Below are positions 1 through 8,499 of a stretch of 64,000 nucleotides of DNA, in pieces. Origin of the DNA: Fibrobacter sp. UBA7003 (GTDB lineage: Bacteria; Fibrobacterota; Fibrobacteria; Fibrobacterales; Fibrobacteraceae); NCBI GenBank assembly GCA_002449765.1, contig DJXN01000010.1:1-64000 (forward strand). Direction: 5' to 3'. The stretch's first letter is position 1. Every line of letters begins with the position of its first letter. The notes beneath the pieces are model-generated. The model was not told where the DNA came from. It did no database searches and saw only the letters and a list, made by a program, of their open reading frames with translations. The position numbers and the translations under genes are program-made.

Positions 1-1246
1 TTTCGCCCACGCGCATGTCCTTGTATTCGAATTCGCCTGCGCCGGCCTTGGAACCGTCCACGTAGACGACAATCTTTGCGCCCTGGTAGTTCGCCTGGTC
101 GAGCTGCTTGCCCATCTTCATGGGGGCGAGCGGGTGGCTTACGGAGCAGTTGCCGTACTTCGCGTCGCGGAACATCTGGGCGGTCTCGAAGACCTTCTTC
201 ATGTCATTCGTGAAGCTTGCGATGTAGAAGTCGACGCTCTGCTTGGGGCTCGGCAGCAGGTTGTGCTCGGCGAGGAGGTCTGCGAGGACCACGTCGCCCA
301 TGCCGAATCCGACTCCCGGGATGCGTTCGCCGCCGAGCTTTTCGGTGAGGCTGTCGTAACGGCCACCGCCAGCGATAGCACGCATGGATTTGCCCTTGTC
401 GAACACCTCGAACACGATGCCCGTGTAGTAGGCGAGGCCGCGCACGATAGAGAGGTCGAGGTTCACGCATTCGCCGTAACCAGCTGCAGTCAGCGTGGCG
501 AATAGGTCCTCGATTTCGGCGAGGGCGGCAGTCGCGTTTTCGCTCTTCACGGCGGCGCGGACTTCCTCGATGCTCTTGCAGCTCATGAAGTCATCGAGCT
601 TTTTCACCTGGCCCTCGGTGAGGCCCGCTTCGGCGAGTGCCTTGGCAAAGGCCTCGGGCCCGATTTTCAGGCGGCGGTCGAGTACAGGGTAAACGAGCGC
701 GGGGTTCGGGGCGCCGATTTCTTCGAGGTAGGTGGCCAAAAGTTTGCGGCTCGAGACGCCAATCGCAAATTCGCCGTCCTTGAGGCCGAACTTGCGGAGC
801 ATCGTCGCTATGGAGGCGAGCAGGTCTGCTTCGGCGTAGATGCTCTCGGTGCCGATAATGTCCATGTTCAGCTGGAAAAACTCGCGCAGGCGGCCCTTCT
901 GCGCCTTCTCGTAACGGAAAAGGCGCGGCATGCTGAACCACTTGAATGGCTTCTTGAGTTCGCGGGCCTTCTGGATCACAAGGCGGGCGAGCGTCGGGGT
1001 CATTTCGGGGCGGAGCGCGATTTCGCGGTCGCCCTTGTCCTTGAAGTTGTAGAGCTGGCTTACGATTTCTTCGCCGGACTTGCCGGTGTAAAGCTCCAGA
1101 TGCTCAAACATCGGGCCTTCATACTCTTCGTAGGCAAAACTTTCGGCGACTTGACGCCAGGTATCGAAAATGTAGTTCTGGATGCGTTGCGCTTCCGGGT
1201 AAAAATCGCGCGTGCCCTTGGGCAGCTGGGGGATAGAAATGCTCAT
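1..1246 (-). CDS. hisS: Histidyl-tRNA synthetase, 3' end outside window
   Basis: Charges tRNA-His with histidine in the cytoplasm. About 415 residues are visible, beginning MSISIPQLPKGTRDF, the usual HisRS N-terminus. Class II motif 2 is present (LFRYEKAQKGRLREFFQ), followed by the HisRS-specific signatures VRGLAYYTG and AGGGRYD. The sequence then enters the anticodon-binding domain and leaves the window before the stop. The start at 1246 has no obvious Shine-Dalgarno; a TAAATTG box lies just upstream on the minus strand. It diverges from the beta-helix gene at 1339 across a 92-bp gap. The family assignment is firm; completeness cannot be judged. Confidence 0.96.
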   Translation of the reverse strand, partial: MSISIPQLPKGTRDFYPEAQRIQNYIFDTWRQVAESFAYEEYEGPMFEHLELYTGKSGEEIVSQLYNFKDKGDREIALRPEMTPTLARLVIQKARELKKPFKWFSMPRLFRYEKAQKGRLREFFQLNMDIIGTESIYAEADLLASIATMLRKFGLKDGEFAIGVSSRKLLATYLEEIGAPNPALVYPVLDRRLKIGPEAFAKALAEAGLTEGQVKKLDDFMSCKSIEEVRAAVKSENATAALAEIEDLFATLTAAGYGECVNLDLSIVRGLAYYTGIVFEVFDKGKSMRAIAGGGRYDSLTEKLGGERIPGVGFGMGDVVLADLLAEHNLLPSPKQSVDFYIASFTNDMKKVFETAQMFRDAKYGNCSVSHPLAPMKMGKQLDQANYQGAKIVVYVDGSKAGAGEFEYKDMRVGE

Positions 1247-1338
1247 AGTGTCACACAATTTAGAAATTTTTGCGCAATGTTTGCGCAAACGCGGTCAAGG
1301 ATGTATATTCATAGGTTGAAAAGAAAGGGAAGGTGTTT

Positions 1339-3240
1339 ATGGAAAAATCTTTCGTTAGGGCAATGCGCATTATCTGCGCTTCTGCACTTGTTTCGTCTAC
1401 GGCGGTAATCGCCAAGCAGGTGAATGTTTCTACTGTCGCCGACTTGACTTCGGCTACTTTGAATGCCAAGGCGGGGGATACCATCTGGGTTGCCCCGGGC
1501 AAGTACGAACTGCCAACCTCCAACTGCAAGAACGACAAGTTCGTGAACGAGACTGGTCGCGATTGTGGCCTCATCTGGCTCGGTGCCGACGGCACGAAGG
1601 CCAATCCCGTTGTCCTTGCCGGTTCGGATCCTGCACATCCGTCAGAGATATTCAGCTCCGATTACAAGCACAACTACGGCGTTCACGTAACGGGAAATTA
1701 TGTTGTTCTTAAAAACCTCAAGATCCATACCTTCAGCAAGGGCGTGGTATTCGACAATTCCGTCGGGGCCCTGATGGAAGACTGCGAGGTGTACCACACG
1801 GGAAATGAGATTGTCCATGTTCGCGATTCCAGCCAACAGGTGACACTGAACCGCAACTTTATCCACGGTTCTGGCTATGAAATTGCCAAGTACGGTGAAG
1901 GCATCTATGTCGGAACCTACAATACGGGATGGGCCTCTTCCCAGCAGGCCGACAGGGATGCTGGCTTTTGGGGGACTGACGCCTCACAACATCGCTATAG
2001 CGGCTATGACTGGCGCGTTAACGATACGAAAATCACATGCAACATCGTCAGCGGGACTACTGCCGAGAACATCGACGTGAAGGAAGGAACGGTCAGGGGA
2101 TTTGTCCAGGGCAATATGTTCATTGGGGACAGTCTTGATTACAACGGCGAGGTGTCCTATGACGACGCAAATATCGACATGAAGGGCGCTTCTTGGACTG
2201 TTACCGGAAACTACTTCTATAATTCCAAAAAACAGGGGCTGCCTTATTACAATCCCCATTTCAACTATTTTGTGGAAGAAGTGGTGATGCCGTCAAACGG
2301 GAATAAGGCTGGGAGTAATATTGAAAAATACGAGAAAGCTGTTGGCTACGTGGTCAGCGTCGACAAATACGCGCAGAACGGCTGGTGCGACAACAGCGCA
2401 ATCGATTCGAATGACTGCGTAGAAAGCAAAAATACCGTGGTAGAGGAAATACGGGAAGTTCGCAACGACTGCGAGGAACTTTTCAGAATTCCGACGTCCG
2501 AGATCGTATATTCGTCGAGCTTTACGCCGCCATCCAGCGCGTCGGTCAATCAATCCAGTTCCTCGGTCAGCCCGTCCAGTTCTTCGGCGGGGAATGAATC
2601 CTATGAGGCCGTGCGCTACGAGGCGGAGGCCGCGACTTGCACCGGGTGCACCGAGAAGACGAATGATGCTGCGTCGGGTGGCAAGTATATGCGTACCGAA
2701 ACGACGGGCAACATCACGTTCAATATCAGTGTCCCTGCGGCCGGGAAGTATGAGGTTGTAATCCGCTTCAGCAACACCGCTTCAAACGCCAAGACTCAGG
2801 ATATCCATGTAAACGGGACGAAGGTCAAATCCCAGGAATTCCCGGTAACGCTTGAAGGGAACTTGGGTGGGGCCGCAGCTGCCTTTGAGGATATGCCGGT
2901 GCAGGTGTCGCTCAACGCGGGGGCCAATACCTTCGCCATCATCAAGAACTGGGGGCATGTGGACGTGGACTATATCGAGGTGAAAGTGCCTGGTGGGTCT
3001 ACGCGGGTTGCGGGCTTTACGCCTGTGGCGGGTGTAAAATTCCATGTGCAGGTGTCGGGTCGCAACGTTCACGTATCGGGAACGGACGGCGCTCCTGTCG
3101 CCATCATGGATATGCAGGGCAGGGGGTTGCGTTCCGGCTATTTGCAGGGGCGGCGCGGGCTCGATTTCCAGGTGGAACGGGCCGGCTCGTATCTTGTGCG
3201 CGTAGGCTCTGCGGTGCATCGCGTGAATATCGCCCGGTAG
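1339..3240 (+). CDS. Secreted right-handed beta-helix protein with CBM6-like module
   Basis: Predicted exported polysaccharide-acting protein of 633 residues. A signal peptide occupies about residues 1-26 (ends AVIA). A parallel beta-helix domain with repeated N/G-rich turns follows (about 27-390), of the kind found in polysaccharide lyases. Then come a poly-Ser linker (about 393-418), a CBM6/35-like jelly roll starting near YEAVRYEAEAA, and a C-terminal beta module ending in a basic tail that resembles type IX secretion sorting domains. The start is ATG 1339, preceded by GGGAAGG at good spacing; a GTG six bases upstream lacks support. The exact substrate (pectin, alginate or other) cannot be read from the sequence. 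An antisense ORF across the 5' end is a shadow. Confidence 0.85.
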   Translation: MEKSFVRAMRIICASALVSSTAVIAKQVNVSTVADLTSATLNAKAGDTIWVAPGKYELPTSNCKNDKFVNETGRDCGLIWLGADGTKANPVVLAGSDPAHPSEIFSSDYKHNYGVHVTGNYVVLKNLKIHTFSKGVVFDNSVGALMEDCEVYHTGNEIVHVRDSSQQVTLNRNFIHGSGYEIAKYGEGIYVGTYNTGWASSQQADRDAGFWGTDASQHRYSGYDWRVNDTKITCNIVSGTTAENIDVKEGTVRGFVQGNMFIGDSLDYNGEVSYDDANIDMKGASWTVTGNYFYNSKKQGLPYYNPHFNYFVEEVVMPSNGNKAGSNIEKYEKAVGYVVSVDKYAQNGWCDNSAIDSNDCVESKNTVVEEIREVRNDCEELFRIPTSEIVYSSSFTPPSSASVNQSSSSVSPSSSSAGNESYEAVRYEAEAATCTGCTEKTNDAASGGKYMRTETTGNITFNISVPAAGKYEVVIRFSNTASNAKTQDIHVNGTKVKSQEFPVTLEGNLGGAAAAFEDMPVQVSLNAGANTFAIIKNWGHVDVDYIEVKVPGGSTRVAGFTPVAGVKFHVQVSGRNVHVSGTDGAPVAIMDMQGRGLRSGYLQGRRGLDFQVERAGSYLVRVGSAVHRVNIAR

Positions 3241-3315
3241 GGGAAGGTTCCTCGGGCGAACTGCTGTGCTCTAGGCGCGGTTTTGGGTGCGTCTCGGGGA
3301 GTTTTTGCGCGAAAA

Positions 3316-3596
3316 TAGAACTAAACTACGCAAAAATGACCTTTTAGTCCTATCTATGGGCGCTTCAAATGCGTCGAATTCAAAAAATGTAGGACTAAAT
3401 GCGCCAAAAGTGGCGATTTAGTCCTATCTTTGCGACGGTTTGACTCTCTTGGAGGATACTTTTTGTGCGAAAGTGACCTGTTTGATAGGACTAAAAAGGG
3501 TGAAAAGTGGGTTTTGGTACTATCTAAGGGCGTTTCAAAGGCGTCAAATTCAAAAAATGTAGGACTAAATGGATAAAAAGAGGTGGTTTAGTCCTA
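3316..3596. repeat. Array of four 37-nt hairpins built on TAGGACTAAA
   Basis: Fills most of the 450-bp non-coding gap 3241-3691. Four inverted repeats, each exactly 37 nt, lie at 3316-3352, 3390-3426, 3486-3522 and 3560-3596. Arms are TAGGACTAAA(T) and (A)TTTAGTCCTA. Copy 2 is nearly perfect, with an inner CGCCA-AAAG-TGGCG stem; copies 1, 3 and 4 carry one or two mismatches or wobbles. Spacing is 74, 96 and 74 bp, so copies 1-2 and 3-4 are a tandem duplication with a 170-bp period that also repeats the flank CAAATTCAAAAAATG. No coding potential seen. It resembles a REP/BIME-type array. The rest of the gap (3241-3315 and 3597-3691) shows nothing recognisable. Confidence 0.8.
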
Positions 3597-3691
3597 TCTG
3601 GGGGCCTTTCGGGCGCATTTCGGACTTTCGGTGTGCATTTCAGGGCGCATTTCGTGCGCAGTTCGTGAGGCGTCGGCGCCTTGCTCTATAG

Positions 3692-4216
3692 CTACCAGGC
3701 AAATAAAAATGCAAGTGCTGAAATGAATGTTGCAAAAAGGACTAGGCCTTTGTAGTTTCGTTCTTTTATACAACGGTAGCCGTACTTGAATGGGGCCAGA
3801 TAATAGAATTGCAACTGCGTTTTGAACATAGAAACAAGGTCGTTTTTAGAGTCATCCCGAGGATTATTCTTTTGCTCACTGTCGTACATAAATCCCAAGA
3901 CCCCTAAAAAGGGAATGCATATTAAAAAAACGAATGCAACAAAATAAGTGGAGTTGAAGTTTATTATGTCCGGATATTCAGCAATAAATGCGTCTCTCGT
4001 TATCACGGTAAGACATGTAATTCCTATTGTGAATAAAATAAGCGCTGCGACATAGCGCTTGGAATACAGTCGTGTCTTGAGCGGGAGTTTTTTTTCGTCG
4101 ATCTCGACTGTCTCATATTTTTCGTTAGAAGATTCTTTATGAGGCTTTGACGCTCCGCACCAGGGACAGCGGGGCTCAGAGAAATTGTAATGCTCACCAC
4201 AGTTCGGACAGAACAT
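3692..4216 (-). CDS. Zinc-ribbon membrane protein, unknown function
   Basis: 174 residues. The N-terminus is a zinc ribbon with paired CPNCG and CPWCG motifs at about residues 3-20, of the zinc_ribbon_2 style that often heads bacterial membrane proteins. A charged linker follows, then three hydrophobic stretches (about 54-72, 88-110 and 156-174), so the ribbon is probably cytoplasmic on a small membrane anchor. The start at 4216 has an AAGGA Shine-Dalgarno on the minus strand. It is monocistronic, downstream of the hairpin array and divergent from the nucleotidyltransferase gene. Base composition is more AT-rich than its neighbours. I do not recognise a function. Confidence 0.75.
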   Translation of the reverse strand: MFCPNCGEHYNFSEPRCPWCGASKPHKESSNEKYETVEIDEKKLPLKTRLYSKRYVAALILFTIGITCLTVITRDAFIAEYPDIINFNSTYFVAFVFLICIPFLGVLGFMYDSEQKNNPRDDSKNDLVSMFKTQLQFYYLAPFKYGYRCIKERNYKGLVLFATFISALAFLFAW

Positions 4217-4280
4217 TACAGGGAATCCTTATTTAGGTTGAGTCTTCTCACAGTTTTGAATATACATTTTTTTATTTTTC

Positions 4281-4288
4281 TACATTTG
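4281..4288 (+). promoter_or_regulatory. FCB-type promoter box TACATTTG, leaderless spacing
   Basis: Matches the Bacteroidota -7 consensus TAnnTTTG. It ends only five bases before the ATG at 4294, so the transcript would have almost no leader. Confidence 0.5.
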
Positions 4289-4293
4289 AGGCA

Positions 4294-5166
4294 ATGGAAA
4301 ACTGTTCCCTGAATGTCTTGATTCTGGCGGCGGGACTCGGGACGCGGCTCCGCCCGCTCACGAACGATGTGCCCAAGCCGCTCGTGCCCGTGGTGGACGC
4401 TTCGATTCTCGATTTGCAGGCCCGCAAGGCGCGTGCGATTGGCGATGTGCGCCTGCATGCGAATGCGCATTACCTGGCGGAACAGGTGGTCGCGGCGGGC
4501 GAGACTCTCGGATTTGAGAAAGTTTGGGTGGAACAGCCCGAAATTCTCGGGACGGCGGGGCCGCTGCATCGCATTTATGCTGCAGGTTACCGCGGTGGCC
4601 TGCTCGTGATGAACGGCGACGCCTACTGCAGTTTTGATTTGAAGGCTTTCGTGAGCAACGCGCAGACATTGGCCGCGCAGCCGGACGGCCCGCAGGTAGC
4701 GCTCCTTGCGGTGGACTTCCCGCAGGTGAACACCTTCCGGGTGGGCGCTGACGGTCGCTTGGCGGGCATTGCCGGGCGGTTCGGCGCTACGGAAGGCACC
4801 CCTGCGACGTTTTCCGGCGTATCGTGGTACAGCGACGCTGCCCTCTCGCGCATACGGGAAGGCGAGTTTGATATACGCGAATTCTGGAAGCAGGAAATTG
4901 CCGCAGGCCGCGCGCCCTTCGTGGACATGAGCCAGCTGAATGCCACCTGGATTGACATGGGGTCGCCCGAGGGCTTGATGCATGCGGTGGAGGCGCGCCT
5001 TGAGGAACTGGGCCGTAACCCGAACGAAGCCGTCGTCGTACCCGGCGTGGAACTGCCCGCGGGCGTGAAAATCAGGCACTCCGTGATTTATGCCGGCGCA
5101 CAAATTGCCGAAGGCGAAACAATTGAGAACGAAATCCGCGGGAAAGGGTTTACCTGGAAGGTTTAG
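4294..5166 (+). CDS. Sugar-phosphate nucleotidyltransferase (MurU/GMP-like)
   Basis: Transfers an NMP to a sugar 1-phosphate to make a nucleotide sugar; the actual sugar is unknown. 290 residues with the NTP_transferase signature ILAAGLGTRLRPLT...PKPL at about residues 9-30 and a MNGDAYC metal-binding loop near 107. Length fits the short MurU/HddC-type enzymes without a full hexapeptide domain, although the C-terminal 40 residues resemble a partial left-handed helix turn. The ATG at 4294 sits immediately after a promoter box and lacks proper Shine-Dalgarno spacing. It is followed by trmJ two bases after its stop, so the two are probably co-transcribed. Confidence 0.85.
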   Translation: MENCSLNVLILAAGLGTRLRPLTNDVPKPLVPVVDASILDLQARKARAIGDVRLHANAHYLAEQVVAAGETLGFEKVWVEQPEILGTAGPLHRIYAAGYRGGLLVMNGDAYCSFDLKAFVSNAQTLAAQPDGPQVALLAVDFPQVNTFRVGADGRLAGIAGRFGATEGTPATFSGVSWYSDAALSRIREGEFDIREFWKQEIAAGRAPFVDMSQLNATWIDMGSPEGLMHAVEARLEELGRNPNEAVVVPGVELPAGVKIRHSVIYAGAQIAEGETIENEIRGKGFTWKV

Positions 5167-5168
5167 TT

Positions 5169-5963
5169 ATGCGTAAATTTAGAGTTGTCCTAGTAGAACC
5201 GGAACATCCCCATAACGTGGGCTTTGTCGCGCGCGCCATGCACTGCTACGCCCTCGACGAACTTTATATCGTCTATCCGAAGCGTGACAAGGTGATTGAA
5301 AATTCCTATCACACGGCACCGAACAGCCACGAGGTCCTGGACAAGGCGACCATCGTGCACAAGTTCGAAGACGCCATTGGCGATTGCGCCTGCGCGGTCG
5401 CATTCAGCCGCCGCATTTACGGTTCTGCCATCAAGCATACGATGATGCCTGGGCTTTCGGAACTCTTGCCCGAGAACGGCACGATTGCGCTCGTGTTCGG
5501 GCGTGAATCCTGCGGGCTCGAAACCGAAGAAGTGAACGCTTGCACCTACCAATGCGAAATTCCTGTGCCGGGGCTCATGAGCCTCAACTTGGCGCAGGCG
5601 GTGACGGTCGGCCTGTATGAACTATGCCGCAGTGGCGCACTTGCGAACGGCGAAGGGCGCGCAAAGCGTGGCACGAAGGGGGCCTGCGAGACGGCTCCCG
5701 CGACGATCCAGCAGATTGACGGATTCAAGAAGTTCCTCGACCGCTACCTGACGGGGCAGTACCACGACCAGGCGTGGCGCGACAACTTCCTCAATACGCT
5801 TGTGCAGCGCCTGCACCCCACGCGCAACGAACTTTCGGCTCTCTTCGGGCTGTTGCGTAACTTGGCGGGAAAGCCTGCGCGTCTCGAACGTGCTGCAGAT
5901 AAAGCCGCTGCCGAAAAGGCTGCGGCGGGATCTGTCAAGTTTGCCGAAAAAATCGAAAAATAA
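5169..5963 (+). CDS. trmJ: tRNA/rRNA 2'-O-methyltransferase, TrmJ-like SPOUT
   Basis: SpoU-family S-adenosylmethionine-dependent 2'-O-methyltransferase, 264 residues. The three family motifs are visible: NVGFVARA near residue 16, the loop ALVFGRESCGL near 106, and PGLMSLNLAQAVTVGLYEL near 137, which forms the knotted SAM site. The order and the N-terminal position of motif 1 fit TrmJ (position 32 of tRNA) rather than RlmB. The C-terminal Lys/Ala-rich tail is variable in this family. It is coupled to the upstream nucleotidyltransferase gene and convergent with the VWA lipoprotein gene (3 bp apart). Confidence 0.85.
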   Translation: MRKFRVVLVEPEHPHNVGFVARAMHCYALDELYIVYPKRDKVIENSYHTAPNSHEVLDKATIVHKFEDAIGDCACAVAFSRRIYGSAIKHTMMPGLSELLPENGTIALVFGRESCGLETEEVNACTYQCEIPVPGLMSLNLAQAVTVGLYELCRSGALANGEGRAKRGTKGACETAPATIQQIDGFKKFLDRYLTGQYHDQAWRDNFLNTLVQRLHPTRNELSALFGLLRNLAGKPARLERAADKAAAEKAAAGSVKFAEKIEK

Positions 5964-5966
5964 TGT

Positions 5967-7211
5967 TTATTCGATGTACTTCTTTATGAGTCTTGCCATC
6001 AAGTCGGCGAGAATTTCCACTTCGAAGTCGCCAACAGATGCTTCCATGTGGTGGTATCCGATGCCGCTGTCGTCCGTGAGGAACACGTAGGTGCCGCCAG
6101 TCGCGAGGTCAAAGAACCTCAGCATGAATTCCGCGGGCTTGTCTACGCCGCTTGCCGCCACGGGGATCAGCTTGATGCCGTTCTTGGCGAAGAGTTTGAT
6201 GGAATTCTGGAGGCTCTTGATAATCTTGTCTTCGTGGTGTGCGGGGGCGTCGAGGATGATGAAGGCGATGCGTGCGCGTGCTGATTCGTCCCAGGAAAGC
6301 TTCTGCAGCGTGGTTTCGAGGGCGGAGTGCACCGCTTCGGGGGTGTCGCCGCCGCCACCTGCATTTTGCTTGCTTATGAATGCCTGCGTCTTGGAGAGAT
6401 CGCTGGAGAAATTGTCGTAGCGCGTGAGGTAGTCGTCCCCTTCGTCACGGTAGACTACCGCCGCCGTACGCAGGTTCACGTTATTTCCCGATTTGGCTTT
6501 CTCGATGATGTCGTCGAGGTCCGATTTGAGGAAGTCGATTTCGTCGCCCATGGATCCCGTGGCGTCCACGATGAAGGCGATGTCGGCCTTGGCTTCGGCC
6601 TGCTTGGCTTCGCTTACGACAAAGTTGATGTTGAGCTCTTCGTCGCCCTTGGCCGTAATTGCGAGCGGTTCCGTGTAGTCGACTCCGTCAACGCTGAGCG
6701 AATATTCGATGGTGGAATCGTCCGCAGCTCCGCTAAACAGGTTTATCCAGCAGTAGGCATAGCCTGTGTTGTCGGTCTTGGCAGCAAATTCCACATCGCC
6801 TCCCTTGAGGAGCTCGACGGAGACGTTTGCGATGCCGACGCTGTCTTCATCGATAACTTTTACTGCAACGAGTTTCTTCGGGTAAAATCCCCAGTATTCC
6901 GTATTGTTGTAGAACTCGTTCTCGTTGAGGAGATCAGTCCAGAACTTCCAATTGTCAAGGTCGTTCCATTCGCCGGCCGTGAGCAGGCCCGAATAGGTTT
7001 GATTGCCTTGTTCGACTTCCGCACCGCCACCTTCGCCAATGGCCCCACCTTCGCCGGGGGCTTCGCCACTGAAGCCATCCTTGGCGATGGCATCCTCGGA
7101 GAATTCGGTTGCGCCGGCCATATCCCCACAGCAATCGTCCGAGTTGTCACTGCAGGACATGCAGAGCGATGCAAGTCCCGCCATTAATAAATACCCGAAT
7201 CCTTTTTTCAT
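5967..7211 (-). CDS. VWA-domain lipoprotein
   Basis: 414 residues. An N-terminal hydrophobic segment ends in Cys-rich MSCSD, so it is probably a lipoprotein anchored in an outer or inner membrane. A low-complexity Gly/Glu stretch (about 46-68) and a beta-sandwich-like region (about 110-200) follow. A von Willebrand factor A domain runs from about 208, with the metal-site motif DATGS at 216-220. VWA domains bind proteins through a divalent metal. The start at 7211 is followed by a normal signal. The 208-bp gap to the divergent permease gene is very AT-rich with no other feature. The partner protein is unknown. Confidence 0.82.
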   Translation of the reverse strand: MKKGFGYLLMAGLASLCMSCSDNSDDCCGDMAGATEFSEDAIAKDGFSGEAPGEGGAIGEGGGAEVEQGNQTYSGLLTAGEWNDLDNWKFWTDLLNENEFYNNTEYWGFYPKKLVAVKVIDEDSVGIANVSVELLKGGDVEFAAKTDNTGYAYCWINLFSGAADDSTIEYSLSVDGVDYTEPLAITAKGDEELNINFVVSEAKQAEAKADIAFIVDATGSMGDEIDFLKSDLDDIIEKAKSGNNVNLRTAAVVYRDEGDDYLTRYDNFSSDLSKTQAFISKQNAGGGGDTPEAVHSALETTLQKLSWDESARARIAFIILDAPAHHEDKIIKSLQNSIKLFAKNGIKLIPVAASGVDKPAEFMLRFFDLATGGTYVFLTDDSGIGYHHMEASVGDFEVEILADLMARLIKKYIE

Positions 7212-7405
7212 GTCGATTCCTCCTATTTATACGGTTCCCGAGGGAAGTCTATGTTAATTTTATTTTTTTTATGAAACAAATTCAAGATATTTTTTTGGCA
7301 AAAACGAATGTTTTTATAAAAATTTGTGGTCAAGTCTTTTTTATGAAACGTATTGTTTCTTATGTCGATAATGCTTTTTTTTGAAAAAAAAGATTGAACT
7401 TTTTT

Positions 7406-7412
7406 TATATTG
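7406..7412 (+). promoter_or_regulatory. Promoter box TATATTG just upstream of GTG start
   Basis: Lies seven bases before GTG 7420 with no Shine-Dalgarno between, matching the near-leaderless arrangement at 20107, 35741 and 43039. Confidence 0.4.
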
Positions 7413-7419
7413 TTGTATC

Positions 7420-8499
7420 GTGAAAATTCGCTTATCCACAGAGACTTTGAACCGGCTGAAGCGCTTCCGCAAGAACAAGCGGGCGTTCTGGTCGCTGGTG
7501 GTGCTTGTGGTGGCGTACTTCTTGTCGCTCACGAGCCCGTGGACGGTGAACGACGAACCGCTCGTGCTGCGTTACGAGGGCAAGACGTATTTCCCGGCGT
7601 TCGTGCGGTACAGCGATGCGGATTTTGGCGGGGAATACCAGACGGAAGCCGATTATGGCAAGCTTTTCGAGGCGGTTCGCGAGTGCGAGGAAGACGCTGC
7701 CGAGGGCTTTACCCGCGCGGGTGGCTGCCCCGAGGTTTGGGCGGTTATGCCCCCGATTGCGCATGACCCGCTGAAGGCGGACCTGAGCGAGGACGGAGCG
7801 CCCCCGTTTGCGCCGAGTGCAAGGCATTGGCTCGGCACAGATAGCAATGGTCGTGATGTTTTGGCGCGCCTGATTCACGGGTTCAGGATTTGTATCAGTT
7901 TTAGCCTGCTCTTGACGGTGCTCGGGACGTTCCTCGGGATTGTCATCGGCGGTATCCAGGGCTATCTCGGCAAGTTCTGGGATATTGGCATGCAGCGCAT
8001 GATTGAAATTTGGTCGTCGCTCCCGATGCTCTACGTGGTGATTTTGATTGGAAGCATTTACGGGCGCAGTTTCTGGCTCTTGATCCTGATTATGGCGGCG
8101 TTCAACTGGATTTCGCTCAGCTACTATATGCGTGCGGAGTTCCTCAAGCTTCGCGGCATGACGTACGTGCAGTCGGCGAAGGTTCTGGGCATGGGGCACA
8201 GGCATATCTTTTTCAAGGAAATTTTGCCGAATGCGATGACGCCCGTGGTGACGCTGTTCCCGTTCACGCTCATTGGCGGTATCGGGAGCCTTACTTCGCT
8301 TGACTTTCTGGGATTCGGCCTGCAGCCGCCCACGCCCAGCTGGGGCGAACTCATGAGCCAGGGCCTCAACAACCTTTACGCACCGTGGATTTCGGTGAGC
8401 ACGGTCGCCGCCCTCTTTGTGACGCTGCTCCTCACCACGTTTGTGGGCGAGGGCGTGCGGGATGCCATGGATCCAAAATCGGGAGATAGGTATGTCTAA
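7420..8499 (+). CDS. Oligopeptide-type ABC transporter permease (YejE/OppC-like)
   Basis: Inner-membrane permease subunit of a peptide importer, 359 residues from GTG 7420. One N-terminal membrane helix is followed by an extramembrane region of about 100 residues and then five or more helices with the BPD_transp_1 core. HWLGTDSNGRDVLARL marks the OppC/DppC family, and the large insertion between helix 1 and this motif favours the YejE branch. The EAA-like loop SYYMRAEFLKLRGMTYVQSAKVLG is the contact site for the ATPase. It overlaps the patatin gene by 8 bp. No solute-binding protein or second permease is adjacent, so those subunits must lie elsewhere. Confidence 0.87.
   Translation: MKIRLSTETLNRLKRFRKNKRAFWSLVVLVVAYFLSLTSPWTVNDEPLVLRYEGKTYFPAFVRYSDADFGGEYQTEADYGKLFEAVRECEEDAAEGFTRAGGCPEVWAVMPPIAHDPLKADLSEDGAPPFAPSARHWLGTDSNGRDVLARLIHGFRICISFSLLLTVLGTFLGIVIGGIQGYLGKFWDIGMQRMIEIWSSLPMLYVVILIGSIYGRSFWLLILIMAAFNWISLSYYMRAEFLKLRGMTYVQSAKVLGMGHRHIFFKEILPNAMTPVVTLFPFTLIGGIGSLTSLDFLGFGLQPPTPSWGELMSQGLNNLYAPWISVSTVAALFVTLLLTTFVGEGVRDAMDPKSGDRYV

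Noticed and set aside
3316..3596. Possible CRISPR array
   Set aside because: Units are hairpins with 37- and 59-bp gaps in a duplicated pair, not identical repeats with unique spacers, and no cas genes are near.
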